From: Herpetosiphon aurantiacus DSM 785
Lineage (GTDB): Bacteria > Chloroflexota > Chloroflexia > Chloroflexales > Herpetosiphonaceae
Length of the DNA stretch: 64,000 bases
Assembly (NCBI GenBank): GCA_000018565.1
Contig: CP000875.1
Coordinates: 2,433,199 to 2,497,198 of the forward strand
Direction of reading: 5' to 3'
Shown here: piece after piece, positions 27,698 to 37,300 of the stretch
Position numbering within the stretch: the first letter of the stretch is position 1
Layout of the letters: the number at the start of each line of letters is the position of its first letter
Translations under genes and position numbers: made by a program
Notes under the pieces: generated by a model
Seen by the model: the letters and a program-made list of their open reading frames with translations, nothing else
The model's database searches: none
Told to the model about the DNA's origin: nothing

Positions 27698-27712
27698 CAG
27701 GTAATCATCGCT

Positions 27713-27750
27713 GGACTGGTCACGATCTAACAGATGATCGTGACCAGTCC
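27713..27750. terminator. Perfect 15-bp hairpin between convergent genes
   Basis: The arms GGACTGGTCACGATC and GATCGTGACCAGTCC match completely around an 8-nt loop. It lies between the end of the five-gene operon and the convergent FGE-like gene. Neither side has a T-run, so it is either a bidirectional terminator of non-classical type or a 3'-end-protecting stem. Confidence 0.6.
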
Positions 27751-27760
27751 ATGGTCGTGG

Positions 27761-28675
27761 TTATGGAGTCACGACGCGCACCCCGATATGATGATCCTGA
27801 TAGGTTGGCAGATCTTCAAAGTGGCGGTAGGCTGAGCGGGCAACAAAGGCATTACTGCCCCACCAGCCACCTTTTTCGACCTTCCGCATACCCTCGGCTG
27901 GGCCTGGTGGGTCGTCACGCACGCGATCTGCATAGTAGCCAATATCAAGCCAATCCTGCACCCACTCCATTGCATTGCCAGCCATATCATGGGCACCAAC
28001 CCAACTTACCCCATTGGGATAGCTGCCAACCGCGACGAGTCCGGTACTATCAATCACGTTAGCCCGAGTCGCATCGAAGCTATTGCCCCATGGATAGATC
28101 CGTGATTCTGGGCCACGGGCGGCGTATTCCCATTCGGCTTCGGTTGGCAAGCGACCGCCACGCCAACGACTGTAGGCTTCGGCCTCGTACCATGTAATAC
28201 AAACGCGTGGATGATTTGACTGCTGATCTGGGCATTCAATCGGCACATTGCGGCGAGATTTACGCCAGCGCCAGCCGTTGGGCGACCAATATTGTTCCTG
28301 CTCATAGCCGCCAGCGTCAATAAATTTCTGGTAGTCGGCGTTAGAAACCTCGTATTGGTCGATCCAGTAGCCTTTGGTTAAGCAAACTTCGTGTTGTGGC
28401 TGCTCGCTATCCAGTGCGCCACGGGCCCATGCAGGTGGTGTTTCAGTCAGTGTCGCTGGGTCTGTTCCCATCATAAAACAGCCAGCAGGAACCCAGACTT
28501 GAGCTATACCTGCCGCATCAATCCGCGTTGTTCCAGCGGCCATCGTTGGCGTGACGACTGGTGTTGCAGTTTGTTCTGCGGTTGGTGGTGTTTCGCCTGC
28601 TGATCCCGCGTCCGATGCTTCACAAGCCGATAGTAAGAGTAGCGCTACGAGCGCATAGAAACCCCGCATAAACAT
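27761..28675 (-). CDS. Formylglycine-generating-enzyme-like (SUMF1 domain) lipoprotein
   Basis: A 304-aa protein. The ATG at 28675 has GGGAGG 5 nt upstream and is preferred over 28702. A signal peptide ends in lipobox 'LLSAC', so the protein is exported and lipidated. The rest is one SUMF1/FGE-sulfatase domain: 'PAGCFMMGTDP', 'YEVSNADYQKFIDAGG', 'WYEAEAYSRWRGGRLPTEAE', 'YPWG', 'GAHDMAGNAMEWVQDW'. Authentic FGEs oxidise a sulfatase cysteine to formylglycine; many bacterial members instead have other or no known activity. No sulfatase gene is nearby, so an activity as true FGE is unlikely. It is convergent with the five-gene operon. Confidence 0.85.
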   Translation of the reverse strand: MFMRGFYALVALLLLSACEASDAGSAGETPPTAEQTATPVVTPTMAAGTTRIDAAGIAQVWVPAGCFMMGTDPATLTETPPAWARGALDSEQPQHEVCLTKGYWIDQYEVSNADYQKFIDAGGYEQEQYWSPNGWRWRKSRRNVPIECPDQQSNHPRVCITWYEAEAYSRWRGGRLPTEAEWEYAARGPESRIYPWGNSFDATRANVIDSTGLVAVGSYPNGVSWVGAHDMAGNAMEWVQDWLDIGYYADRVRDDPPGPAEGMRKVEKGGWWGSNAFVARSAYRHFEDLPTYQDHHIGVRVVTP

Positions 28676-28773
28676 CAAGACCTCCCATATGCACTGCACC
28701 ATGTGGGCTGAAGTCTAGCGGGCGCTGCTAGCGGCGTAATCACCCAAAAGAGCGATTAACTCACGCGCCGATC

Positions 28774-31700
28774 TTAAGGATTGGCGATCAGGTTGAGCCT
28801 ACGGGCACGAGCAATTGCTTGGGTACGGCTAGTGACCGCCAATTTGCTATAAATATTCTTTAGATGGGTTTTGATCGTGTTGAGCGTTACAACGAGCTGC
28901 TGGGCAATCTCTTGATTCGAGAAACCCGCCGCTAGCAATCGTATAACCGTAAGTTCGCGTTCGCTGAGCGGCTCGATTAAGCGATAGATTGGGCTAAGCT
29001 GCTCTGGCGTGGTGCTTCTAGGCAGTTCACAAACAACCAATAAACGTTGTACATACTGGCGCAACGTTGCCTGCACCTGTGGTTCGATCTGCACCAACAG
29101 GTTGGAAAGTGCTGGGCCTTCATCAACAAATAGGCGTAGATAATTCTCTGGTTCTGCCAAGCGTAGGGCTTGAATGAGCACCCTGCCCGCAACTGACCAA
29201 TCCTGCTGTGCGGCAAGATTGAGTGCTTGCAGCAGATAAACTTCGATCACACTAGGAAGCCGTCCTGCGGCTTGATATGCAGGGAGCAGTTGCTCAAGCA
29301 GGGCGCTGGCTTGCTGATGCTGACCTTGGGCGATCAGGATACGCGCCAGCGTCAAATCTTCGGCATCATATATATTAAACTGCGGAAATGGATTTGCTAG
29401 CCGTTGGTATTCCTGCGCCCAGCGGGTTGCTGCCGCTAGATCGCCCTGTGCTAGTTGGAGCCGTGCTTGCCAGGTTGTAGCCCAGAGCAAGCCACGAGGT
29501 GAAGGGAGGGTCTGGGCAAGCGCAACCGCTTGGGCCATCGTTGCCAGTGCTTGCGCTGGTTCACCATGGGCTTGTTGGATGCGAGCAAGTTCAATTAACC
29601 CATTGCGCCGGGTTACATCCGCACCAACGTTCAGGCTATAGCCAATACCTTGTTGCAGATACTCGCGGGCTTCGGCTAGGTTGTTCCATTGCCGCAAAAT
29701 CTGACCTAAATTTACGCAGGCGATGGCGCTTACGGCATGTTGGTGCTGTTCACGGGCTAGATGCAAGGTTTGGCGATACAAATCGGCAGCAGCATGAAAT
29801 TGGCCTTGGAGCCAACGCAGTGAAGTTGTCTCAATCCACAAGAGCAACCGAATTGTATGAGCATGCTGGCGTTCGCTGGGGTGATGATGATCTGATGCGA
29901 TGGAGGCCTCAAGTAATTCCTGTTCACATAACGCTTGGTGTAGTGCTGCCTCTGCTGCTACCGTATCGCCACTGATAATGTAGCCAGCACAGAGATTGCG
30001 CGTAATCATGCTGCGCAGCAAGGCACTATCTCGTGGCAGCGCGTTTAAGGCTTGGTGGGTTAGTGCCAACGTGGTTGGCATATCGCCCCGCCGACGGGCG
30101 ATACTAGCCTGAAGTGCCTTGCGGTGACCATCTATCGCCCTGGTTTCGGCAGCTTCGTCGCTCATGGTGTGGCTGAGCAATTCGTCAATCAGGCTCAGAT
30201 AATAGCCACTTGCTTCTAGCTGGTTTTGCTCGACGAGAAGCCATGCCGACCAAAGACAGAGATAGGCATTATGCTCAATGATCGTGGCGGGTAACGCATG
30301 TAACCATCCCTTCAAGATTGTATGTTCACCGCGCCACAACATGCGAAAACCGATTTTGGCAATCAATCGCCCAGCCCGTTCAAAATCGGCGGCGGCCAAC
30401 GCATGGTTGATCGCCTCTGCTGGATAGCCCGCTTGTTCAAACCAACAACTAGCCCGCTTGTGAAGTTGTGCGATTCCTGCTGCACCCCATTGCTGCTTGG
30501 CATGGTGCAGCAAGCTTTCGCGAAAAAGCTGATGGTAGCGATACCAGTGGTGCTTGCGATCAAGTGCTACCACAAATAAATGCGAGCGTTCAAGGTAATC
30601 GAGCATTCCCGCTGTTGCACCGTGATCGGTCACAGCGGCACAGAGTGGCTCGCATAGTTGATCAAGGATCGCCGTTTGCAGCAAAAATTGCTGGATTGCG
30701 CTCGGTTGCTGTTGGAGCACCTCGTGCGAAAAATAATCAAATAGCGCCCGTTGATTGCTAACGCTGGAATCTAGTCCTTCACTCATGGTTAACTCGGGCT
30801 GACCTTGAAGTGAGAGCGCCGCTAGTTGTAGCCCTGCGATCCAGCCCTCGGTACGTGCCGCTAGGCTTGCGAGCACATCAGCTGCCAGATCGAGCTGCAT
30901 GGTGGTGTGGAAAAACCTATGAATATCGGAATTGTTGAACCGTAACTCATCTACCAAAATCGTATTCAATCGACCTGCTGCCTGCCAACGAGCGAGTGGC
31001 ATTGGTGGCTCGGTACGGCTGATCAGCACAAGCCGAAACGCCTGCGGCGCATGATCGAGCAGCCATGTCAGCTGATTGTGAATCGCTTGATTGTTGATTG
31101 TGTGATAGTCATCGAGCACGAGGGTAAGAGGCTGATTCAATAGCATTAGGTTATTAATCAGATTCGTTAGCACAAATGATAGATCAATTGCTTGTGGCGC
31201 ATGGAGCAGTGCCAAAGCCTCGGTTGTGAGCAGTGGCGCAACCATATGCAGTGCTGTCAGGCTATAGCCCCAGAAACGACTAGGCTCGTTATCATTTGAA
31301 TCAAGCGTAAGCCAGGCCAACGGATACGGCTGTGTTCGCGCCCATTCAGCGATCAGCGTCGTTTTGCCAAAGCCAGCCGAGGCACTTACCAGTGTTAACG
31401 GCAGCATTTGGTTGAAAACTGTGAAGATCGATCGGCGTGAAACGAACCTTGATCGCACTGCTGGAATGCTCAACTTGGTGTGAAGCAACGGAGTTGGTAC
31501 GGGTACGCTTGGCTGCTTGGCCAACGTTGCAGCCGCTCGGATCAGCCGTTCGAGCGTGAGTTGCTCGGCTGATCCGAGATACACCTTAGCTATTTTTCCG
31601 GCCTTTTTACGATAGGCATACCAATATGCGCGGGCACGACGCGCTTCACGGCGGGCGGTAAAGGTTCCGCTACTGCACATAAAAGCGAATGCTGTGTGCG

Positions 31701-31833
31701 CCGGAGCATGCAGCCATTCGTACCACGCCCTTGATTCAACCGCTACCCGTTGGATTCGACCATTGATCGTATATTCAAGCCATTCAGTATCACAAATGGG
31801 TGTGGTTCGATGGCTAATCGCACGGAACACCAT
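28774..31833 (-). CDS. MalT-like LuxR-family ATP-dependent transcriptional regulator
   Basis: A 1019-aa protein; GGAGGG lies 6 nt before the ATG. Residues ~1-95 form an N-terminal extension with '[20 protein letters not shown]' and '[16 protein letters not shown]', like arm-type DNA-binding segments of integrases. Residues ~140-400 are a STAND/AAA-like ATPase with Walker A 'SAGFGKTT' and Walker B-like 'LTLVLDDYH'. A long TPR-type helical region follows. The C-terminus is a LuxR helix-turn-helix ('[20 protein letters not shown]', '[17 protein letters not shown]'). By analogy with MalT, ligand and ATP binding drive oligomerisation and activation of target promoters. The gene stands alone; targets and ligand are unknown. 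Confidence 0.9.
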   Translation of the reverse strand: MVFRAISHRTTPICDTEWLEYTINGRIQRVAVESRAWYEWLHAPAHTAFAFMCSSGTFTARREARRARAYWYAYRKKAGKIAKVYLGSAEQLTLERLIRAAATLAKQPSVPVPTPLLHTKLSIPAVRSRFVSRRSIFTVFNQMLPLTLVSASAGFGKTTLIAEWARTQPYPLAWLTLDSNDNEPSRFWGYSLTALHMVAPLLTTEALALLHAPQAIDLSFVLTNLINNLMLLNQPLTLVLDDYHTINNQAIHNQLTWLLDHAPQAFRLVLISRTEPPMPLARWQAAGRLNTILVDELRFNNSDIHRFFHTTMQLDLAADVLASLAARTEGWIAGLQLAALSLQGQPELTMSEGLDSSVSNQRALFDYFSHEVLQQQPSAIQQFLLQTAILDQLCEPLCAAVTDHGATAGMLDYLERSHLFVVALDRKHHWYRYHQLFRESLLHHAKQQWGAAGIAQLHKRASCWFEQAGYPAEAINHALAAADFERAGRLIAKIGFRMLWRGEHTILKGWLHALPATIIEHNAYLCLWSAWLLVEQNQLEASGYYLSLIDELLSHTMSDEAAETRAIDGHRKALQASIARRRGDMPTTLALTHQALNALPRDSALLRSMITRNLCAGYIISGDTVAAEAALHQALCEQELLEASIASDHHHPSERQHAHTIRLLLWIETTSLRWLQGQFHAAADLYRQTLHLAREQHQHAVSAIACVNLGQILRQWNNLAEAREYLQQGIGYSLNVGADVTRRNGLIELARIQQAHGEPAQALATMAQAVALAQTLPSPRGLLWATTWQARLQLAQGDLAAATRWAQEYQRLANPFPQFNIYDAEDLTLARILIAQGQHQQASALLEQLLPAYQAAGRLPSVIEVYLLQALNLAAQQDWSVAGRVLIQALRLAEPENYLRLFVDEGPALSNLLVQIEPQVQATLRQYVQRLLVVCELPRSTTPEQLSPIYRLIEPLSERELTVIRLLAAGFSNQEIAQQLVVTLNTIKTHLKNIYSKLAVTSRTQAIARARRLNLIANP

Positions 31834-31936
31834 AGAGCGCCCTCCATCGCTGATGAGTTACCCAACAGTATACCCATCTTGTTCGTGATTTGTGGTAAAA
31901 CAACTTCAGGAGAGCGCTGGTTAAACGATTAATTTT

Positions 31937-33064
31937 TTAGTTACGAATGACAAACGGCAAGAATAGTTTATACGTAGGTTGGTTAATTGGCGGTGCTGTC
32001 CAGGCACGCGACCCCTCAGTATTGCCATTAATATCAACCGCGCGGACAATCAGCGTGGCCTGAGCAGCCAACTCAAACGGCTGCTGATAACGAGTCCAGG
32101 TTGTTTGGTTGGGGAGACGATATTCTAAACCGCGTACTCCTTGATCATCGCTGGCACTCAAGCGAGCTTGCCATGTGGTATGTGTCTGGCTAAATGTTAC
32201 CGTGGATACTGGAGCTTGTTGATCAGTAAAATCAAACGACGCTTGGGCTAAATTCGTTGCTAGTACCTGTTGCCCAACGATCGAAGGGTGATAATAATCG
32301 GCGGTAATCAACGTTGGTGAGATGGGCGCATTAAACAACAGATTTTGGTCAAAGCGGCAACGCAAATAGTCGTTACAAACCTCGCTCAATTGGCTGTTGA
32401 AATCGATAATCCGTTGGCGAACGCGCTGGCGACGCTCTACGTCAGCTGGCGCAGTGGACTCAGGATTTTCAAACATCGACTGACAGACATTAAATTGGTT
32501 CCAAATCGCGCGAGCAGTTGGATTGCCTTTGAAGGTTTGCCAGACTTGAAAGATATCGGGAATGCTGGCAATAAAAATTCGTGCTTCTGGCTCGTTGCTG
32601 GTTAATTGATTTAAGCCGCTGATGAGTTGCGCTCGGTAGGTTGCGACGCTGGTCATGGCACTTTCACTCGAACGACAAATATCGTTTGCCCCAAGCAAAA
32701 TCGTTGCATATTGCGCATTGGCACTATTGGCCGTATTAACTTGGCTTAGTAAGGCGTTCATGCTTGAGCCACTGACCGCAACATTGGTGGCAGTGATTAC
32801 TCCAGTGCTACTGCGGATGCGCTCGGCCAAACTATTGACCGTTGCATTCGTGCCGGTTGCCCAGCTATACTGGGGTCTATCGCCAATCTGGCCAATATTT
32901 CCATCGGCCAGAAAGGCTTGGGTAATTGAATCGCCAAACGCAACCATCCGCTGTGGATAGCCTACAACTGGCGGATCGATCACAGTAACCTGTGGTTTGG
33001 CTTGAATTTGCCCGCTACTGATTGCGATCAAGCCAACGAATAATCCCATCATCATACGACGCAT
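31937..33064 (-). CDS. Secreted SGNH/GDSL hydrolase
   Basis: A 375-aa protein; GAGG lies upstream of the ATG. A signal peptide (residues ~1-22) is followed by the SGNH blocks: 'FGDSIT' with catalytic Ser46, a glycine in 'VSGSS', 'GANDI' at ~125-129, and a C-terminal 'DYYHPS' providing the Asp/His pair. Such enzymes are extracellular esterases or lipases acting on lipids, or on acylated or acetylated polysaccharides. Residues ~280-360 form a small Ig/FN3-like domain ('ARLSASDDQGVRGLEYRL'). The protein ends 'YKLFLPFVIRN', a hydrophobic-aromatic tail similar in kind to the end of the 3907-aa protein. The substrate is unknown. Confidence 0.85.
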   Translation of the reverse strand: MRRMMMGLFVGLIAISSGQIQAKPQVTVIDPPVVGYPQRMVAFGDSITQAFLADGNIGQIGDRPQYSWATGTNATVNSLAERIRSSTGVITATNVAVSGSSMNALLSQVNTANSANAQYATILLGANDICRSSESAMTSVATYRAQLISGLNQLTSNEPEARIFIASIPDIFQVWQTFKGNPTARAIWNQFNVCQSMFENPESTAPADVERRQRVRQRIIDFNSQLSEVCNDYLRCRFDQNLLFNAPISPTLITADYYHPSIVGQQVLATNLAQASFDFTDQQAPVSTVTFSQTHTTWQARLSASDDQGVRGLEYRLPNQTTWTRYQQPFELAAQATLIVRAVDINGNTEGSRAWTAPPINQPTYKLFLPFVIRN

Positions 33065-33221
33065 AGTGAATCCTCATATGCAACTCGGCCAGAGTTGACT
33101 CAATTCCATAGCGTTACTCTACCAAAAATCCCCACCATACAGTAGCAGATTTGCAGTAGTTTCCTTGCACATATTGCGTATATTGATAGCAGTATCTCTG
33201 CACTACAAGGAGCATTAACCC

Positions 33222-33629
33222 ATGGGAAATGATTTTATGTATGGCGATGCAAGTATTGGTGAAATCACCCTTGACCGTTGGAAGTTGATGCGTCAGTTAT
33301 TACGTATTTTGATTGAGTATCTGAATCAAGCGATGCTTCGGAGTAATATCAGTGGGATTCGTAATCTGACTGTCTCACCCCATGCTCCATCCATTCCACC
33401 GCTGCCAATTCCTGCGATTGATCAACCGCCACGCGGCGCACTGTTGTTTGCGGCCATTTTTGAAGATCGATCTGACTGGCTGAATGAGATTGAGGTGCTT
33501 GATCCTGCTGAATGGCGGCGTTTATTTGCTTGGTATCATTATCTTGCTGCCCGCGATGGTGCACTCGACTTGTTTGAGCCTACGATGCAAGGCCTCTATC
33601 GCCGTACATCGGCGCTTGAGGAGTATTGA
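33222..33629 (+). CDS. Unknown 135-aa protein coupled to a GIY-YIG-like gene
   Basis: AAGGAG lies 9 nt before the ATG. The protein is soluble, with a Pro-rich middle ('PHAPSIPPLPIPAIDQPP') and a C-terminal helical part rich in Trp/Tyr and acidic residues ('DPAEWRRLFAWYHYLAA'). It has no recognised family. Its TGA stop overlaps the ATG of the GIY-YIG-like gene (TGATG), so the two form a two-gene operon with coupled translation. Confidence 0.6.
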   Translation: MGNDFMYGDASIGEITLDRWKLMRQLLRILIEYLNQAMLRSNISGIRNLTVSPHAPSIPPLPIPAIDQPPRGALLFAAIFEDRSDWLNEIEVLDPAEWRRLFAWYHYLAARDGALDLFEPTMQGLYRRTSALEEY

Positions 33630-34237
33630 TGAGGAGTGTAATAAAACACTCAGTATTTTTTATAAGAGAAACTATGGAAGATCAATTAATCCCATTGCTG
33701 CGGCCTATGACAATTGTGCCTGTGGCGAATTTAATCGATCAACGCAATGCTGTTCCGGCAGAATCAGGGATATATGGCTGGTGGTTTAAAACGCTTCCAC
33801 CGCAAGTTCCTAGTGCAGGCTGTTTACAGGTTGATGATTGGACTTTGCTGCACATCGGAATTTCTCCCTCTGGGCATAATCCAAAAACGACCCGCCATTT
33901 GCGCCATCGTTTGAATGACCATTTGTCTGGTGGTGCTAATCGTTCGACCTTGCGGATGAGTTTAGGCTGTTTGTTGAGCGAGCAACTGAATTTATGCCTA
34001 GCTCCCCATGGAGCGAGTAAATATTTAACGTTTGGCGCTGGTGAGCAGCGCTTATCGCATTGGCTAACGCAGCATACTGGTATTTCTTGGATGCTGCATT
34101 CCCAGCCTTGGGAGCTTAAACCTATAATTCTTAAGCAATATTCCCTTCCACTCAATATCAACAATAATGATCATCCGTTTGTTGCGACGCTCAAGCGTTT
34201 GCGAGAGCAGGCAAAGCTTCAGGCTCGATTGGAATGA
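33629..34237 (+). CDS. GIY-YIG-like nuclease-fold protein
   Basis: A 202-aa protein. The ATG at 33629 overlaps the upstream stop and has GAGGAG 5 nt before it; an internal ATG at 33674, where the conserved part seems to begin, is an alternative. The core shows the GIY...YIG pattern as 'ESGIYGWWF' and 'LLHIGISPSG', then 'LRHRLNDHLSGGANRSTLRM', where an arginine usually sits in the active site. GIY-YIG domains cut DNA in repair, restriction and homing, but some relatives are inactive. A hairpin terminator follows directly. As the second gene of a two-gene unit it could be a small defence or toxin-type module; this is not shown by the sequence. Confidence 0.65.
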   Translation: MRSVIKHSVFFIRETMEDQLIPLLRPMTIVPVANLIDQRNAVPAESGIYGWWFKTLPPQVPSAGCLQVDDWTLLHIGISPSGHNPKTTRHLRHRLNDHLSGGANRSTLRMSLGCLLSEQLNLCLAPHGASKYLTFGAGEQRLSHWLTQHTGISWMLHSQPWELKPIILKQYSLPLNINNNDHPFVATLKRLREQAKLQARLE

Positions 34238-34286
34238 AATCTCCGTCATCAAGTATTCATAGTTTGTACTTGTTGACGGAGATTTT
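34237..34286 (+). terminator. Intrinsic terminator after the GIY-YIG-like gene
   Basis: Arms AAATCTCCGTCA and TGACGGAGATTT pair fully. After a T/T mismatch a further six pairs (CAAGTA/TACTTG) extend the stem around an 11-nt loop. The left arm starts inside the stop codon and TTTT ends the right arm. Confidence 0.8.
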
Positions 34287-34295
34287 CGTATTGGT

Positions 34296-34325
34296 CTAGC
34301 TTAGAGGGTTCCAGCCCTGAGCTAG
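34296..34325 (-). terminator. Imperfect hairpin after the 3907-aa gene
   Basis: CTAGCT and AGCTAG arms with an inner AGGG/CCCT stem and small bulges, 18 bp past the stop of the giant reverse-strand gene. Probably its transcription end; there is no strong T-run. Confidence 0.4.
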
Positions 34326-34342
34326 GTAACTGATGCTAGCGA

Positions 34343-37300
34343 TTATTGAACCGTCACCCAAGGGAAATACCAGCGCACGATGGTTGGGGTCGGCGATGGT
34401 GTGATCGAAGGAACTGCCGTTGCCGTCGCGGTTTTGGTTGGTGTAATCGTCAGCGTCGCCGTCGCGGTTGGTGTAGTTGTTGAGGTTGCCGTCGCCGTCG
34501 CGGTTGGGCTTGCTGAAGGTGTAGCCGTCAGCGTTGCCGTTGCGGTTGCGGTTAGCGAAGCAATGGCTGTGGTGCTGGCAGTCGCAATTGCCGTTGGTGT
34601 GACCGATGGAACGCCAGTGGCAGTTACCGAAGGGACAATCGTCGCGCTTGGCGTAGCCGATGGAATGATCGTTGCACTGGCGGTTGGTGTTGCGCTAGCA
34701 ATCGGTGTGGCCGATGGAATTGCGGTCGCGGTTGGCGTGGGTGTTGGCAAGGGATCAACGCTGCTGGTGCTACAGTGGCCCGCATAATCACAGGCTTTGA
34801 CGATCACTATGCTTTGGCTATGCCCATTGACTCGACAACTGACGCTGAGCCGATTGATTCGCGCTGGATTTGGGTAGTAGCCATAGCTGATTGGGCTGCC
34901 AGCGCATGGCGAGAGTAACGAGTTTTCATCAATAAATAAATCCTCGGCGCTGATGACATAATCGGTGTAGCTATTTGCACCGCTGCCGCCTTGGGTTGCA
35001 TTGATGCTGACCCGTGGGGCTTGGGTGTCGATGCTGCCACGCCAGATGATTCGCTCGTCGTTGGTGTTGGCAAAAGCATCGTTGCCGCGAACATGCAATT
35101 GATAAAAGCCTTCGCTAGCGGCTGGTGGGTTGTAGCTCCAGGTTGCCAGATCCGTGCCCTGCGCTTGAATTGGCGCTGATTGCCAAATTTCGCTGCTAGG
35201 GCTGCCATCAAAATGATAGGCTTCAAGCCAGATTTGGGCTTGGTTCACGCCTGCATGCTCGCTTTGAGCCAAAGCATAGATTTCACGCGCCGACAAGGCT
35301 CGCTCATAGATTTGCACTTCGTCAAGTTGACCATTGAAGAAGCCGCTGTTTGGCTTGGCCGCGCCAATCTGTAACGGCAGATTGCTGGTAGTGCCAAAGC
35401 TTTGTTCAACGCTGCCTAAATTTGTGCCATTCAAATAGGCCGTCCATTCGCTGCCAGTTTGTACCAAGGCGACATGCTGCCATTGATTTGGCGTGATCGT
35501 AGCGCTGATGCTGTTAGTCGTGCTGCCATTGAACAGACGAATGCTACGATAATCGCTGGCAATTTGCCAGTTGTAGCGGGTGTTGCTGCTATCAGCCAAG
35601 GCCAAAATGCTATAAGCCGAGCCAGTGCTGCTATTCCAATTCGGCTTGATCCAGGCGCTGAAGCTGGCTTGACTAAGGTTCAAACTTGCGGTTGTCGCCA
35701 CGGTCAGGCGTTGTTGGTTGGCTGGGTTGAAACTGGCGGCCATGCCAAATTGGCCAGTTGCACTGCTGGGGCAGGCATTACAGCTTGCATGATAGTTATT
35801 GCCGCTGCTATCGTTGCGTGCTGCGGCTGTTTCAAAGTGATAGCTGGCGACGGCTCCATGCCAGCTTGGCAACTCGTTGAGTGTACCGCTAATCTGCCAT
35901 GTTTCGCTAATTAACGGTGTTGCTGCGATCGCTTGGAACAGATCGACGCTTGGTGGTCGCCCATCGAGGAGTAAGCTTTGTTGCTGCGCTTGGTTTGCTC
36001 GCAAGGCGGTGGTTAATTGGTTGCCTACCTGATCAACCGCACTCATTTCGACCCGATAGCTGCCGCTTGGCCGACTGCCACTAATTTGATAATTGATCGA
36101 CCAGCGTTCGCCATTAACCTGCGCTTGTTGCCAACTCTCGCTGCCAATCAAACGATTTTGTTGATCGAACAGGCCAATCAACACCTTGGTTTGCTCAAGG
36201 CCGCTGCCTGCGATGCCATTGCCAAGCTGTGGATCGCCGATCGTTCCCGATAATGTCAGCGTCCATTGCAGATCATGGTTGGCAACAGGCTGTAATGCAC
36301 GCCAGTTTTGGTTGTGCTCGAGGGTTGCGATTGGCCCAGCGCCATCGACATACAGAGTTGCTGCTGCGCTGGTGGTTTCATGGCCAACTGCATCAACAGC
36401 GCGGAAGATTACTTGATAGCTTCCTGCTCCGCCAAATTTGCTAGGATCAATCACTGGACACCAAGCAGCGTTGTTGGCTTGGGCCTCGGCACATACGGCG
36501 ACGCTTGTCCATTCGTAGCTGCTGGCTTGTGGCCCACGCACGCCCATATCGACCAAGCGGATGCTTGAGCTGGGGTCGGTAGCCGAAACCGCGAGTTGGA
36601 ATGGCGCATTGGCTCGATAATGATTGCTTGCCAACAAACTAACGCTCGGCTGATCGTTATCAATCGTCAGATAGCTGGTTGATCGCGCTCGATACCAGCG
36701 TAAATCGCGCAAATAGAGGTTGTAGATTTCGGCAGTGCTCAATTCGCGTTGATAGATTGTAAGTTCATCGAGTTGGCCGCGGAATTGATCGTTGAACAAG
36801 CCTTGTTGGTCGGTGCTTGCGCCGATAAACAGCGGGTCGTCGTTGTTGGCGGGTACGGCGCTGCTGCCTGCGATGGTGTCGATATATTCGCCATCGAGGT
36901 AGAACTTGGCATCGTTGCTGGCATCGAATACGACCGCGACTTGCTGCCAAACCCGTGGAGCAACCGTGGCGCTGCTGCTATATTTGAAGCCGCCAAAGAT
37001 GCCAAAATTCAAGGCTGAGCCGCTCAAGCCAAAGCCAAAACCATTGACTGAGTTATCGCGACCTGCGGCAATAAAGCGTTGCAACGAAGTGGTGTCGGTG
37101 ATAGTATCGGGTTTGACCCATGCCAAAATTGTGAATTGATTTTGTAAATTGTTGATTGCATTGGCTTGATCAACTTGGATTGCGCCTTTGCCATCGAACA
37201 ACACGGTGCGGCCAATTTTGCCATCGGTGCCAGGTGCTGGATTGTGGCGATACAAGAGTTGATCATCGATCGCCCAGCGCAGGGTGATGCGATTGCTGCC

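Noticed and set aside
27761..28675. True sulfatase-activating formylglycine-generating enzyme
   Set aside because: No sulfatase gene in the window and the protein is a lipoprotein; the domain alone does not establish that activity.
34400..34760. Possible CRISPR-like repeat array
   Set aside because: The repeats are short, degenerate and contiguous with no unique spacers; they are coding low-complexity sequence.
34380..34787. 135-aa Val/Ala-rich frame on the plus strand
   Set aside because: It is the complement of the Thr/Pro/Ala stalk repeats of the giant protein; no ribosome site, composition explained by the repeats.
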